Shown here piece after piece: positions 1 through 6,069 of a DNA stretch of 10,318 nt (positions within the stretch are counted from its first letter, which is position 1; each line of letters starts with the position of its first letter). The DNA lies in NCBI GenBank assembly GCA_946543495.1, contig CAMNLS010000030.1, forward strand, positions 1-10,318. The letters run 5' to 3'. Origin of the DNA: an uncultured Selenomonadales bacterium. Lineage in GTDB: Bacteria; Bacillota; Negativicutes; Selenomonadales; Selenomonadaceae. The notes beneath the pieces were generated by a model. The model saw only the letters and a list, made by a program, of their open reading frames with translations. It was not told where the DNA came from and did not search any database. Position numbers and translations under genes: made by a program.

Positions 1-341
1 CCGACGCTCGATTTTCCCGTCACGAAGTCCGGAACAATTTTATTCTTTGGCAATATTATCGTCAAGGCACCTGGGCAAAACGCCTCGAACAATTTTCTTG
101 CCTGCGAATTGATTTTTGCGACCTGCTCGACCATTTCTAGGCTTGCGACGTGCAAACTTAACGGTTTATCGCTCGGTCTGCCCTTCGCCGCGAATATTTT
201 ATTGCAAGCCGCGATATTTAAGCCGTCCGCGCCCAATCCGTAGACTGTTTCAGTCGGGAAGGCGACTATTTCCCCGCGCTTTATGAATTCAGCCGCTCGA
301 AGCAAATTTTCTTCCGTTGGCTGTAAAATTTTTGTCTGCAA
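1..341 (-). CDS. sua5: L-threonylcarbamoyladenylate synthase (Sua5/YrdC/YwlC), N-terminal part
   Basis: The first 113 residues are visible; the gene continues past the left edge. The Sua5/YrdC family makes threonylcarbamoyl-AMP from threonine, bicarbonate and ATP in the cytoplasm, the first step of the t6A37 modification of ANN-decoding tRNAs. The visible part has the family's PTETVYGLG motif at residues 29-37 and the nucleotide-binding KGRPSDKPLSLH segment at 53-64, followed by FCPGALTIILP at about 89-99. The start is a TTG (341-339) followed by CAG; AAGGAGG (355-349) lies 7 nt upstream, and no ATG fits as well. Whether this is the short YrdC form or the long Sua5 form with a C-terminal domain cannot be seen. 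prmC is normally a close neighbour in Bacillota, but here a small peptide gene lies between. A TG-extended -10 box just upstream suggests its own promoter. Confidence 0.93.
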   Translation of the reverse strand, partial: MQTKILQPTEENLLRAAEFIKRGEIVAFPTETVYGLGADGLNIAACNKIFAAKGRPSDKPLSLHVASLEMVEQVAKINSQARKLFEAFCPGALTIILPKNKIVPDFVTGKSSV

Positions 342-365
342 ATTAATTCCTCCTTGCGAAATTAG

Positions 366-374
366 ATTATAACA
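366..374 (-). promoter_or_regulatory. TG-extended -10 promoter element for sua5
   Basis: On the minus strand the bases read TGTTATAAT, a perfect extended -10 (TATAAT at 371-366). Transcription would start near 359, giving a leader of about 18 nt before the TTG start and including the AAGGAGG site. No convincing -35 is seen 16-18 bp upstream, where the sequence is the hairpin of the preceding terminator. The element starts two bases after that terminator's T-run. Confidence 0.6.
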
Positions 375-375
375 C

Positions 376-413
376 AAAAAAACCCTCCGACATGCCGCCG
401 AAGGGATTTTTTT
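376..413 (-). terminator. Rho-independent terminator after the double-glycine peptide gene (potentially bidirectional)
   Basis: An A7 run (376-382) and CCCT (383-386) are mirrored by AGGG (402-405) and a T7 run (407-413), with a GC-rich interior containing CCG/CGG pairing. On the minus strand this gives a hairpin followed by seven T residues, 19 nt past the stop of the small peptide gene. The A-run on the other side makes it formally bidirectional, but no plus-strand gene ends here. Confidence 0.75.
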
Positions 414-431
414 ATTGATTTGTGTTAAGAA

Positions 432-743
432 TCAGCGAATAATCTTTGTTCCGTTCTCTGCGTCGAAATTCTTCCAAAATTGCTCGCGGGTAATCGTGTT
501 GCCCTGCTTGTCGGTGTAAATGTTGCCGTTGATAATGCCGCCTTTATCTTGGTAGCCCGCGTAGCCAAGTTCGTGCAGCTTATTTCTCACCGGAGACGAG
601 CTGAGTGCTTGTTCTCCCGTCAAAAGTCCGCGTTTGTAGAGTTCGTCGCCGTCTTGATATGTTTCAATCCTTGTACCGCCCGCCACGCCGTCAAGTTCCT
701 CATCGCTCAACATTTCGTCCTTCAAAATTTTTTCCTCTGCCAT
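432..743 (-). CDS. Double-glycine leader precursor peptide (putative RiPP/bacteriocin-type secreted peptide)
   Basis: This is a 103-residue protein. Its first 23 residues look like a double-glycine leader: LSDEELDGVAGG at 12-23 places L, L and V at -12, -7 and -4, E at -8 and GG at -2/-1 relative to the predicted cut after G23. Such leaders are removed and exported by C39-peptidase ABC transporters. The remaining 80-residue core has no cysteine, is rich in G, N, D, T and K, and is near charge-neutral by count (about 11 K/R against 11 D/E). A lanthipeptide or disulfide-bonded product is therefore unlikely. I do not recognise the core family; it could be an unmodified class II-like bacteriocin, a signal peptide or another small secreted protein. 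The start is the ATG at 743, because GGAGG (757-753) lies 9 nt upstream; an in-frame TTG at 752 abuts the SD and is rejected. No transporter, immunity or modification gene is present in the window. Confidence 0.8.
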   Translation of the reverse strand: MAEEKILKDEMLSDEELDGVAGGTRIETYQDGDELYKRGLLTGEQALSSSPVRNKLHELGYAGYQDKGGIINGNIYTDKQGNTITREQFWKNFDAENGTKIIR

Positions 744-803
744 TTTTATCAACCTCCAAATTGCTTTCTGTACCTTATACGTTGAAAATCCGAGTTCGTT
801 ACA

Positions 804-831
804 AGTTTAGCAAAAAAATTTTTTATGTCAA
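804..831 (-). promoter_or_regulatory. Sigma-70-type promoter for the double-glycine peptide gene
   Basis: The minus strand shows a perfect -35 TTGACA (831-826), a 16 bp spacer containing an A6T7 tract, and TAAACT (809-804) as a 4/6 -10. Predicted transcription starts near 797, leaving a ~54 nt leader. The -35 overlaps the prmC stop codon (830-828). A second, weaker -10-like TATAAG lies at 779-774 without a good -35. Confidence 0.55.
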
Positions 832-1679
832 TGCAATTCGCCTAATACTATTCGTTCAATCCCTGCCAAATCTTTTAAAATCGTCACGTCAGCGAAATTT
901 GCTTGCTCAAAAAGCTTTTTGACTGCCGTCGCTTGATTTATTCCGATTTCGACTGCCAAAAGTCCGCCACTAACTAAAAATCTCGGTGCATCGCTTATTA
1001 TTCGCCGATAAAATTTTAAACCATCCGCTCCGCCGTCTAAAGCAAGTTGCGGTTCGCGTTTTACTTCTTCTTGCAAAGATTTTAGGTCGTCAGTTGGTAT
1101 GTAAGGCGGATTTGAGACGATTGCATTAAAAATTTTGCCTGTCAGCGGCTCAAATAGGTCTCCGCAATGAAATTCTATCCTATCTTCGACGTGAAACTTT
1201 TGTGCGTTGAATTTCGCGACTTCCAAAGCCGATTCCGATATGTCAACAGCGATTGCGTGAGCATTCTTGACGAACTTTAGGATTGAAATTGGAATTGCGC
1301 CCGACCCCGTTCCCAAATCTGCGAAAATTACTTCCCTATCGAGTCCGCGCAGATATTCTCCGACTAATTCGGTTAAAATTTCGGTTTCAGGGCGTGGGAT
1401 AAGTACATTTTCATTGACTGCGAACTTTAAGCCGAAAAATTCCTTTGAACCTGTCAGATAGGCTACGGGAACACCTTCGAGCCGACGATTTATCAGCTCA
1501 TTGAAACGCAAAATGGATTCGAGCGACAAAACTTTATCAAAATCGACGTAAAGAGATAATCGGCGGCAATTCAGGACGTGCGCGAGCAAAATTTCAGCGT
1601 CGAGGCGTGGATTATCGATTTGAGCGGCTGAAAATTTTTCCGACGCGGTTTTAAGGACTTCAAACACTGAAAAATTCAT
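828..1679 (-). CDS. prmC: Peptide chain release factor N5-glutamine methyltransferase
   Basis: PrmC uses S-adenosylmethionine to methylate the glutamine of the GGQ motif in release factors RF1 and RF2, which improves termination of translation. The 283-residue product matches the family's usual length. It has an N-terminal helical substrate-binding domain (about residues 1-75), the IPRPETE segment (94-100), the SAM-binding motif DLGTGSGAIPI (121-131) and the catalytic NPPY (190-193) in SNPPYIP, followed by a family-typical region with EP.LALDGG. The start is the ATG at 1679, with GGAGG (1692-1688) 8 nt upstream; an in-frame GTG at 1688 overlaps the SD and is not preferred. prmC usually follows prfA, but here the gene upstream is a PIN/TRAM protein beyond a terminator. 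Downstream, the double-glycine peptide gene separates it from sua5. Confidence 0.96.
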   Translation of the reverse strand: MNFSVFEVLKTASEKFSAAQIDNPRLDAEILLAHVLNCRRLSLYVDFDKVLSLESILRFNELINRRLEGVPVAYLTGSKEFFGLKFAVNENVLIPRPETEILTELVGEYLRGLDREVIFADLGTGSGAIPISILKFVKNAHAIAVDISESALEVAKFNAQKFHVEDRIEFHCGDLFEPLTGKIFNAIVSNPPYIPTDDLKSLQEEVKREPQLALDGGADGLKFYRRIISDAPRFLVSGGLLAVEIGINQATAVKKLFEQANFADVTILKDLAGIERIVLGELH

Positions 1680-1698
1680 CTTGAACACCTCCGAAGGG

Positions 1699-1726
1699 AT
1701 TTTAACAAAAAAAAATTGCCTGTGAA
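1699..1726 (-). promoter_or_regulatory. Candidate prmC promoter embedded in the upstream terminator
   Basis: The minus strand reads TTCACA (1726-1721, 5/6 to the -35 consensus), a 16 bp spacer, then TGTTAAAAT, a TG-extended -10 with TAAAAT at 1704-1699. The -35 lies in the loop of the terminator hairpin at 1707-1734. The predicted start (~1692) falls at the first base of GGAGG, leaving a very short leader, so this is tentative. Readthrough or a promoter further upstream would be alternatives. Confidence 0.4.
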
Positions 1727-1734
1727 AGGCGATT
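1707..1734 (-). terminator. Rho-independent terminator of the dapF-to-PIN/TRAM unit
   Basis: On the minus strand AATCGCCT (1734-1727) pairs with AGGCAATT (1721-1714) with one C-A mismatch around a 5-nt loop, followed by a T-run down to 1707. It lies about 90 nt past the stop of the PIN/TRAM gene and ends the leftward transcription unit. Confidence 0.75.
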
Positions 1735-1757
1735 GGAAAAAAAATCTATGATTTGGA

Positions 1758-1788
1758 GCTTGAAAACGGTTTTGGAAAGCGTTTTGGA
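1758..1788. repeat. Short GTTTTGGA direct repeats with an inverted repeat in the gap
   Basis: GTTTTGGA occurs at 1769-1776 and again at 1781-1788 (12 bp period), with a related ATTTGGA at 1751-1757. GCTT (1758-1761) and AAGC (1777-1780) flank AAAA/TTTT arms and could form a small hairpin. No T-run follows, so it is not a terminator. The role is unknown; it may be only low-complexity DNA. Confidence 0.3.
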
Positions 1789-1826
1789 GGGGCAAAGTTA
1801 AAATTCTACAGGTGTATAATTTTTTA

Positions 1827-3032
1827 TCAGCGCGGTTTAGCGAAAATCATTCTGCCGGCAGCCGTTTGCAATGCGCTAGTGACTTCAACGGAAATTGTGC
1901 GGCTCAAGTAGCGGTGTCCGTTCTCGATAACAATCATCGTGCCGTCATCTAGGTACGCGACGCCTTGACCAGGCTCCTTTCCGTCTTTGACGACCTGAAC
2001 TTTCATAGTTTCGCCCGGAATCACGACGGGTTTAACCGCATTTGACAGTTCATTAATATTCAAGACTTCGACGCCGCGCAGTTGAGCAACTTTATTTAAA
2101 TTAAAGTCGTTCGTAATGATTTTTCCGCCGAGTTTTTGCGCCAAACGCACTAATTTTGAGTCAACGCCCTGAATATCATCGAAATCGACGTTCATAATCT
2201 CAACTTCCATGTTTGATTCGTCTTCGCGGATTTTTTGGAGAACATCAAGCCCGCGACGCCCGCGAACACGCCTTAAAGTGTCTGACGAATCGGCAATATA
2301 TTGCAATTCTTCCAAAACGAACACGGGGATAAGCAAAGTACCTTCCAAAAAGCCCGTCTTACAAATATCGGCAATGCGCCCGTCAATTATTACGTTCGTA
2401 TCCAATAATTTGTAATTTTTATTCTTATTTTCTTTAAGCTTGACTAAATTAACCTTAGTTTTTTCTAAAGGCGGCGTTTCAGTCGGTTTTTCCGCCACTT
2501 TAACTTCCTTAGCGGCTTTATCCGCCTCTCGACCGCGCAAAATGTCTTTTAAAACGTGCGGAATGAAGTCAAAACTGCCTGTGAGTTCTTTACGCTTTTT
2601 AATCGTGATTTTTACGCCTAAATAACCCAGAACCAAGCTAAAAATAATAGGAATATAATTTCCGACGATGGGAATGCGGGCAAATGCATTGCCTAGAAGA
2701 TTTGCAATTATAAGTCCGATAGCCAAACCGACCGCTCCGGCGATAACATCGGTGATTGGCATTTTACTAAGCTGTTTTTCAACGAAAGAAGTAAATTTTC
2801 CAAGTTTCCCGATTAAAAACGGCGACACGAACCAACCGCCAAGCCCTCCAAGCATTGCGCCAACGAAAATACACACGAGACTTGCCAAAGTTAGTTCAAA
2901 AAAACCTGTTTCGATGCTAAAAAACTCCAAATTGATGAACCTGAGCAAAAAAGGGCTTATCTGCATTAATGCCGCGCCGCCGATGATTGCACATGTCAAC
3001 GTAATGAAAAACTTTATTGCTTTATCAAGCAT
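1827..3032 (-). CDS. Membrane-anchored PIN/TRAM domain protein (YacL-like putative nuclease)
   Basis: The 401-residue protein resembles Bacillus YacL. The N-terminal 140 residues carry about four hydrophobic segments (roughly 5-23, 43-74, 94-114 and 121-140) that would anchor it in the inner membrane. A charged linker (about 145-207, rich in K and E) leads to a PIN domain starting at KLLDTNVIIDGRIADI (208-223). Its expected metal-binding acidic residues are visible: D211, E242, D291 and D309 (in TNDFN). A TRAM RNA-binding domain occupies about 343-398 (GQGVAYLDDGTMIVIE). PIN domains are usually Mg-dependent RNases; the substrate of this family is not known to me. The start is the ATG at 3032, with GGAGG (3045-3041) 8 nt upstream; a GTG at 3041 overlaps the SD. 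It lies 52 nt after coaBC on the same strand and is probably co-transcribed. Confidence 0.93.
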   Translation of the reverse strand: MLDKAIKFFITLTCAIIGGAALMQISPFLLRFINLEFFSIETGFFELTLASLVCIFVGAMLGGLGGWFVSPFLIGKLGKFTSFVEKQLSKMPITDVIAGAVGLAIGLIIANLLGNAFARIPIVGNYIPIIFSLVLGYLGVKITIKKRKELTGSFDFIPHVLKDILRGREADKAAKEVKVAEKPTETPPLEKTKVNLVKLKENKNKNYKLLDTNVIIDGRIADICKTGFLEGTLLIPVFVLEELQYIADSSDTLRRVRGRRGLDVLQKIREDESNMEVEIMNVDFDDIQGVDSKLVRLAQKLGGKIITNDFNLNKVAQLRGVEVLNINELSNAVKPVVIPGETMKVQVVKDGKEPGQGVAYLDDGTMIVIENGHRYLSRTISVEVTSALQTAAGRMIFAKPR

Positions 3033-3084
3033 AAACCTCACCTCCTAAATGGTTTACGCAAGCCTAGCATATTTTTCTGAAATT

Positions 3085-4317
3085 TTACTGATTAGTATTC
3101 ACGGGGAAGAGTTTTTTATCGTTATTTAGTAAATCTGCGACTCTTGCAACGATTTTTTCTGCCAAATCGGCTTTACTCATCTTAGAAAAGCTCTCGACGC
3201 TACCATTTCGCCAAATAATCGACGCAATATTGGTTGAAACTCCAAAGCCCGCGCCCTCAAGTGTCACATCATTGGCAACTATGAAGTCCAAGTTCTTTTC
3301 GACGAGCTTTTTATTGGCGTATTCCAAAATATTTTGAGTTTCAGCGGCGAAACCGACTAAGACTTGATTTTTTTTGATTGAACCGAGTTCGCGGAGTATG
3401 TCGGGATTTTTTACGAGTTCAAGCGTTAAATTCTCTGAATCCTTTTTAATTTTCTGCGCGGCGGGCGTTTTTACGCGATAATCGGCAACGGCGGCGGACA
3501 TTATCACGCAATCAGTAGATTCAAAGCGTTTCAAGACCTCTTCGCGCATTTTCAAAGCAGATTCAACCTTAATAAACTCTTTTAAGCCGTTCGGCGGAGC
3601 AATTTCAGCTTTACCAGAGATTAAAACGACTTCCGCGCCGGAATTTAAAGCGGAACTGGCAATTTCGTAGCCCATGCGCCCGCTTGAACGATTTCCGATA
3701 TATCGAACAGGGTCAATCGCCTCAACTGTGCCGCCTGCCGTCACTATAACCTTTTTCCCGCTCAAAATCTGTTCGGAAGTAAAAAATTTATCCACAACCG
3801 CATAAATCTCAACGGGTTCAGGCAAACGCCCTTTTCCGCTGGTTCCGCAAGCTAATTCGCCTATTGCGGGTTCTAAAATCTTCACGCCGCGCGCCTTAAG
3901 GATTCGTAAATTCTCTTGCGTCGCGGGATTTAGAAACATTTTGGTATTCATTGACGGCGCGATTAAAAGCGGCTTGTCAGAAGCTAAAATTGTGGTCGTC
4001 AACAAGTCGTCGGCTATTCCGTGCGCCGCTTTAGCCAAAAAATTCGCGGTAGCGGGCGCAATCAGGATTAAATCCGCGAAATCGGCAAGTGCAATATGCG
4101 CAACATGAAAATGCGCCGCATCGCCGAACATTTCGACGAACACGGCGTTTCCAGTTATCTCTTCAAAAGTTCTCGGCGATACAAATTCCGTCGCGGCAGC
4201 TGTCATCATCACTCGAACGTTTGCGCCGGATTTTTTCAGGCGGCTTGCGACTTCAACGACCTTATAAGCCGCAATCCCGCCCGTCACGCCGATTAATATA
4301 TTTTTTTTGTCAAGCAT
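3085..4317 (-). CDS. coaBC: Bifunctional phosphopantothenoylcysteine decarboxylase/phosphopantothenate-cysteine ligase
   Basis: CoaBC carries out two steps of coenzyme A synthesis: ligation of cysteine to 4'-phosphopantothenate (CoaB, CTP-dependent) and FMN-dependent decarboxylation to 4'-phosphopantetheine (CoaC). The 410-residue product has the usual length. The CoaC half (about 1-180) shows VTGGIAAYK (11-19), the catalytic His74 in HVAHIAL, PSMN with Asn124, and the flap ACGTSGKGRLPEP (156-168) with catalytic Cys157. The CoaB half (about 187-400) starts KKVIVTAGGTVEAIDPVR and has NRSSGRMG (209-216), SAAVADY (274-280), Lys289 and KNPDIL (303-308). All expected catalytic residues are present. 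The ATG is 3 nt past the rpoZ stop, and an AAAGGA site overlaps the end of rpoZ, suggesting coupled translation. Confidence 0.98.
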   Translation of the reverse strand: MLDKKNILIGVTGGIAAYKVVEVASRLKKSGANVRVMMTAAATEFVSPRTFEEITGNAVFVEMFGDAAHFHVAHIALADFADLILIAPATANFLAKAAHGIADDLLTTTILASDKPLLIAPSMNTKMFLNPATQENLRILKARGVKILEPAIGELACGTSGKGRLPEPVEIYAVVDKFFTSEQILSGKKVIVTAGGTVEAIDPVRYIGNRSSGRMGYEIASSALNSGAEVVLISGKAEIAPPNGLKEFIKVESALKMREEVLKRFESTDCVIMSAAVADYRVKTPAAQKIKKDSENLTLELVKNPDILRELGSIKKNQVLVGFAAETQNILEYANKKLVEKNLDFIVANDVTLEGAGFGVSTNIASIIWRNGSVESFSKMSKADLAEKIVARVADLLNNDKKLFPVNTNQ

Positions 4318-4320
4318 AGC

Positions 4321-4542
4321 TCAATCCTTTATCGTGTAAGTGATTTTGCCCTCGTTAATCTCTTCCATAGCGTTTGTTACGTATTTATTTGCGCGATTCT
4401 CAACTCGGCAAGGTTTTCCGCTCAAAAGTTCGCGAGCACGCTTTGAAGCAAGCACAACAAGCGCGTAACGGCTATGAGTTTGCTTGAGCATCGAATCCGT
4501 CGAGGGATTTACCATACTAAGCACGTCTTCTTTGAGTTTCAT
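4321..4542 (-). CDS. rpoZ: DNA-directed RNA polymerase omega subunit
   Basis: The 73-residue protein is the omega subunit, which helps fold and keep the beta' subunit in RNA polymerase. The conserved core SRYALVVLASKRARELLSG (24-42), followed by NKYVTNAMEEINEGKI, is diagnostic; length is typical for Bacillota. Its ATG directly abuts the gmk stop (TAA at 4545-4543), and its purine-rich SD (GAGGGGGGA) sits in the last codons of gmk, so translation is probably coupled. The gmk-rpoZ-coaBC order is a familiar Bacillota arrangement. Confidence 0.97.
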   Translation of the reverse strand: MKLKEDVLSMVNPSTDSMLKQTHSRYALVVLASKRARELLSGKPCRVENRANKYVTNAMEEINEGKITYTIKD

Positions 4543-5145
4543 TTAAAATCCCCCCTCAAAATTAAACTTATCGGCGTTTCGAGAGACTTTCAAACGTTCC
4601 GCAGTCAAAATCGCCTTAATTTGTTCCGCCGCGTTGTCAATCGTGTCATTCACGACGACATAATCATATTCAAGCCCGATTTTAATTTCAGCGACGGCAT
4701 TTTTTAATCTGCGCGCTAAACTTTCGGGCGTTTCAGTACCGCGACCTTCGATACGGCGTTTAAGCTCCTTCAGACTCGGCGGTAATAGGAAAATATAGAC
4801 GCCTTCGGGGCATTTCTTCTTGACGTTGAGCGCGCCTTGCACATCAATTTCCAAAATAATATCTTCGCCGCGATTCAGCCGCTCTTCAATCTTATTAAAC
4901 GGCGTCCCGTAATAATTTCCGTAGACTTCAGCATACTCAAGGAATTTTTCTTCAGCAATCCACGCTTTGAACTCGTCGACGCTCAAGAAATAGTATTCCT
5001 TGCCGTCAACTTCACCTGGTCTCGGCTTTCTTGTAGTAGCGGAGATTGAGTAAGCGACTTGCGGCAAGTCCGCCAAGATTTTCTTACAGACTGTGCCTTT
5101 GCCCGTGCCGCTCGCGCCTGAAATTACTATCAACAGTCCGCGCAT
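4543..5145 (-). CDS. gmk: Guanylate kinase
   Basis: Guanylate kinase phosphorylates GMP (and dGMP) to GDP using ATP. The 200-residue product has the P-loop GASGTGKGT at 10-18, the SISATTRKPRPGEVDGKEYYF GMP-binding region split here as SATTRKPRPGE and DGKEYYF, ILEIDVQGA (about 97-105) and the lid R.RGTE segment. Length is normal for the family. The ATG overlaps the dapF stop by one base (TAATG), and only a weak GAGG lies upstream, so translation is probably coupled to dapF. It joins dapF, rpoZ and coaBC in one tightly packed leftward operon. Confidence 0.98.
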   Translation of the reverse strand: MRGLLIVISGASGTGKGTVCKKILADLPQVAYSISATTRKPRPGEVDGKEYYFLSVDEFKAWIAEEKFLEYAEVYGNYYGTPFNKIEERLNRGEDIILEIDVQGALNVKKKCPEGVYIFLLPPSLKELKRRIEGRGTETPESLARRLKNAVAEIKIGLEYDYVVVNDTIDNAAEQIKAILTAERLKVSRNADKFNFEGGF

Positions 5146-5960
5146 TAAAATTCGCCCTCGAATACTTTTTCAGCTGGTCCAGTCATGAAGATATGATTAT
5201 TTTCGCGCCAATCGATTTGAAGTTCGCCGCCGTCAAGGATAACTGTCGACTTCTTGCCCGCTAAGCCGTTAAGGTTCGCCGCGACCGCCGTAGCACAAGT
5301 TCCCGTGCCGCAAGCCAAAGTTATTCCGCTACCACGCTCCCAAACTCTCATGCGCAATTTATCTTTGCCGATGACCTGTGCAAATTCGGTATTAGTCTTG
5401 CGCGGGAAAATCTTATGCGTTTCAAACTTCGGGCCGATGTGTTCCAAGTCAATCGTGTTAATGTCGTCGACGAAAACCACGCAATGCGGATTGCCCATGC
5501 TTACGCAAGTCATCTTGTAGGTCACGCCGTCGACTTCGATAGGCTCGCCAACTAATTTTTTAGAGCCGAAGCCGTCAACGGGGATTTTATCGGCATTAAA
5601 AATGGGTTCGCCCATGTCGACGGTAACTAAATCGTATTTCATGCTGACAGTAAGGACGCCCGCGCCGGTTTCGACGGTCAAATCGTCGTCGGAGAAGAAT
5701 TTATCGCCCGTCAAAAGGTAGCGCGCAAAGCAACGAATGCCATTGCCGCACATTTCAGGCTCGGAGCCGTCCGCGTTGAAGATTCTCATACGCGTTGCCG
5801 CCTTAGTTGAATTCTGAACGTAAATTACGCCGTCCGCGCCAATGCCAAAATGTCTGTCGCACAGCTGACGAATTTTTTCCGGACTTTCAATCTCACTGCC
5901 TGCGCGGTCAATTATTATAAAATCGTTGCCGCAACCTTGCCACTTCTCAAATTTCTGCAA
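5145..5960 (-). CDS. dapF: Diaminopimelate epimerase
   Basis: DapF interconverts LL- and meso-diaminopimelate, supplying lysine and the peptidoglycan cross-link residue. With the start chosen here it has 271 residues, the usual size. The two catalytic cysteines are present: Cys71 in MCGNGIRC and Cys217 in LACGTGTCATA. Glu208-Arg209 in ERGSGIT and SMGNPHCV (about 154-161) are also as expected. The N-terminal QGCGNDF has Cys where most family members have Leu (GLGNDF). The start is taken as TTG (5960-5958), because AAAGGAGG (5977-5970) is 9 nt upstream and the product then begins MQKFEKWQG, as usual. The ATG at 5969 directly touches the SD and is less likely; it would add three residues. It heads the leftward operon. 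Confidence 0.96.
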   Translation of the reverse strand: MQKFEKWQGCGNDFIIIDRAGSEIESPEKIRQLCDRHFGIGADGVIYVQNSTKAATRMRIFNADGSEPEMCGNGIRCFARYLLTGDKFFSDDDLTVETGAGVLTVSMKYDLVTVDMGEPIFNADKIPVDGFGSKKLVGEPIEVDGVTYKMTCVSMGNPHCVVFVDDINTIDLEHIGPKFETHKIFPRKTNTEFAQVIGKDKLRMRVWERGSGITLACGTGTCATAVAANLNGLAGKKSTVILDGGELQIDWRENNHIFMTGPAEKVFEGEF

Positions 5961-5969
5961 AACAATCAT

Positions 5970-5977
5970 CCTCCTTT
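5970..5977 (-). promoter_or_regulatory. Ribosome binding site that decides the dapF start
   Basis: AAAGGAGG on the minus strand has zero spacing to the ATG at 5969 but 9 nt to the TTG at 5960. The sua5 gene also starts TTG-CAG behind a strong SD, which favours the TTG here. Confidence 0.65.
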
Positions 5978-5986
5978 GATTCGCGC

Positions 5987-6015
5987 AGTATACTACTTTT
6001 TGACGCCCTTTGCAA
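5987..6015 (-). promoter_or_regulatory. Promoter of the dapF-gmk-rpoZ-coaBC operon
   Basis: The minus strand reads TTGCAA (6015-6010), a 17 bp spacer, and TATACT (5992-5987, 5/6 to consensus). Transcription would start near 5980, about 20 nt before the dapF start. The -35 hexamer is its own reverse complement and also fits the rightward promoter. Confidence 0.7.
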
Positions 6016-6038
6016 CTTTATTGTGCCTCTGCTATAAT
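6010..6038 (+). promoter_or_regulatory. Promoter of the TPR microprotein-DUF512-der unit
   Basis: TTGCAA (6010-6015), a 17 bp spacer and a perfect TATAAT (6033-6038) preceded by TGC, an extended -10. Transcription would start near 6045, about 25 nt before the first ATG. A second -10-like GATAAT lies at 6045-6050 with a weak TTGTGC 18 bp upstream. Confidence 0.75.
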
Positions 6039-6069
6039 CGGCGCGATAATCTTTTAGGCGGTGATTGAT

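Noticed and set aside
744..752. TTG start for the double-glycine peptide at 752
   Set aside because: It directly touches GGAGG (zero spacing); the ATG at 743 gives 9 nt and a typical leader start, MAEEK.
1680..1688. GTG start for prmC at 1688
   Set aside because: The GTG overlaps the GGAGG site; the ATG at 1679 has proper 8 nt spacing.
1748..1801. 17-codon plus-strand ORF starting MIWSLK in the PIN/TRAM-prmC gap
   Set aside because: It has no SD or promoter, and it lies antisense in a repeat-containing untranslated region.
3033..3041. GTG start for the PIN/TRAM protein at 3041
   Set aside because: It overlaps the SD; the ATG at 3032 is spaced 8 nt from GGAGG.
2668..3048. 126-codon plus-strand ORF opposite the PIN/TRAM gene
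   Set aside because: It is a reading-frame shadow of the membrane segments of the real gene, with no SD and no family resemblance.
6000..6005. TTGACG as an alternative rightward -35
   Set aside because: It lies 27 bp from TATAAT (6033-6038), too far; TTGCAA at 6010-6015 has the ideal 17 bp.
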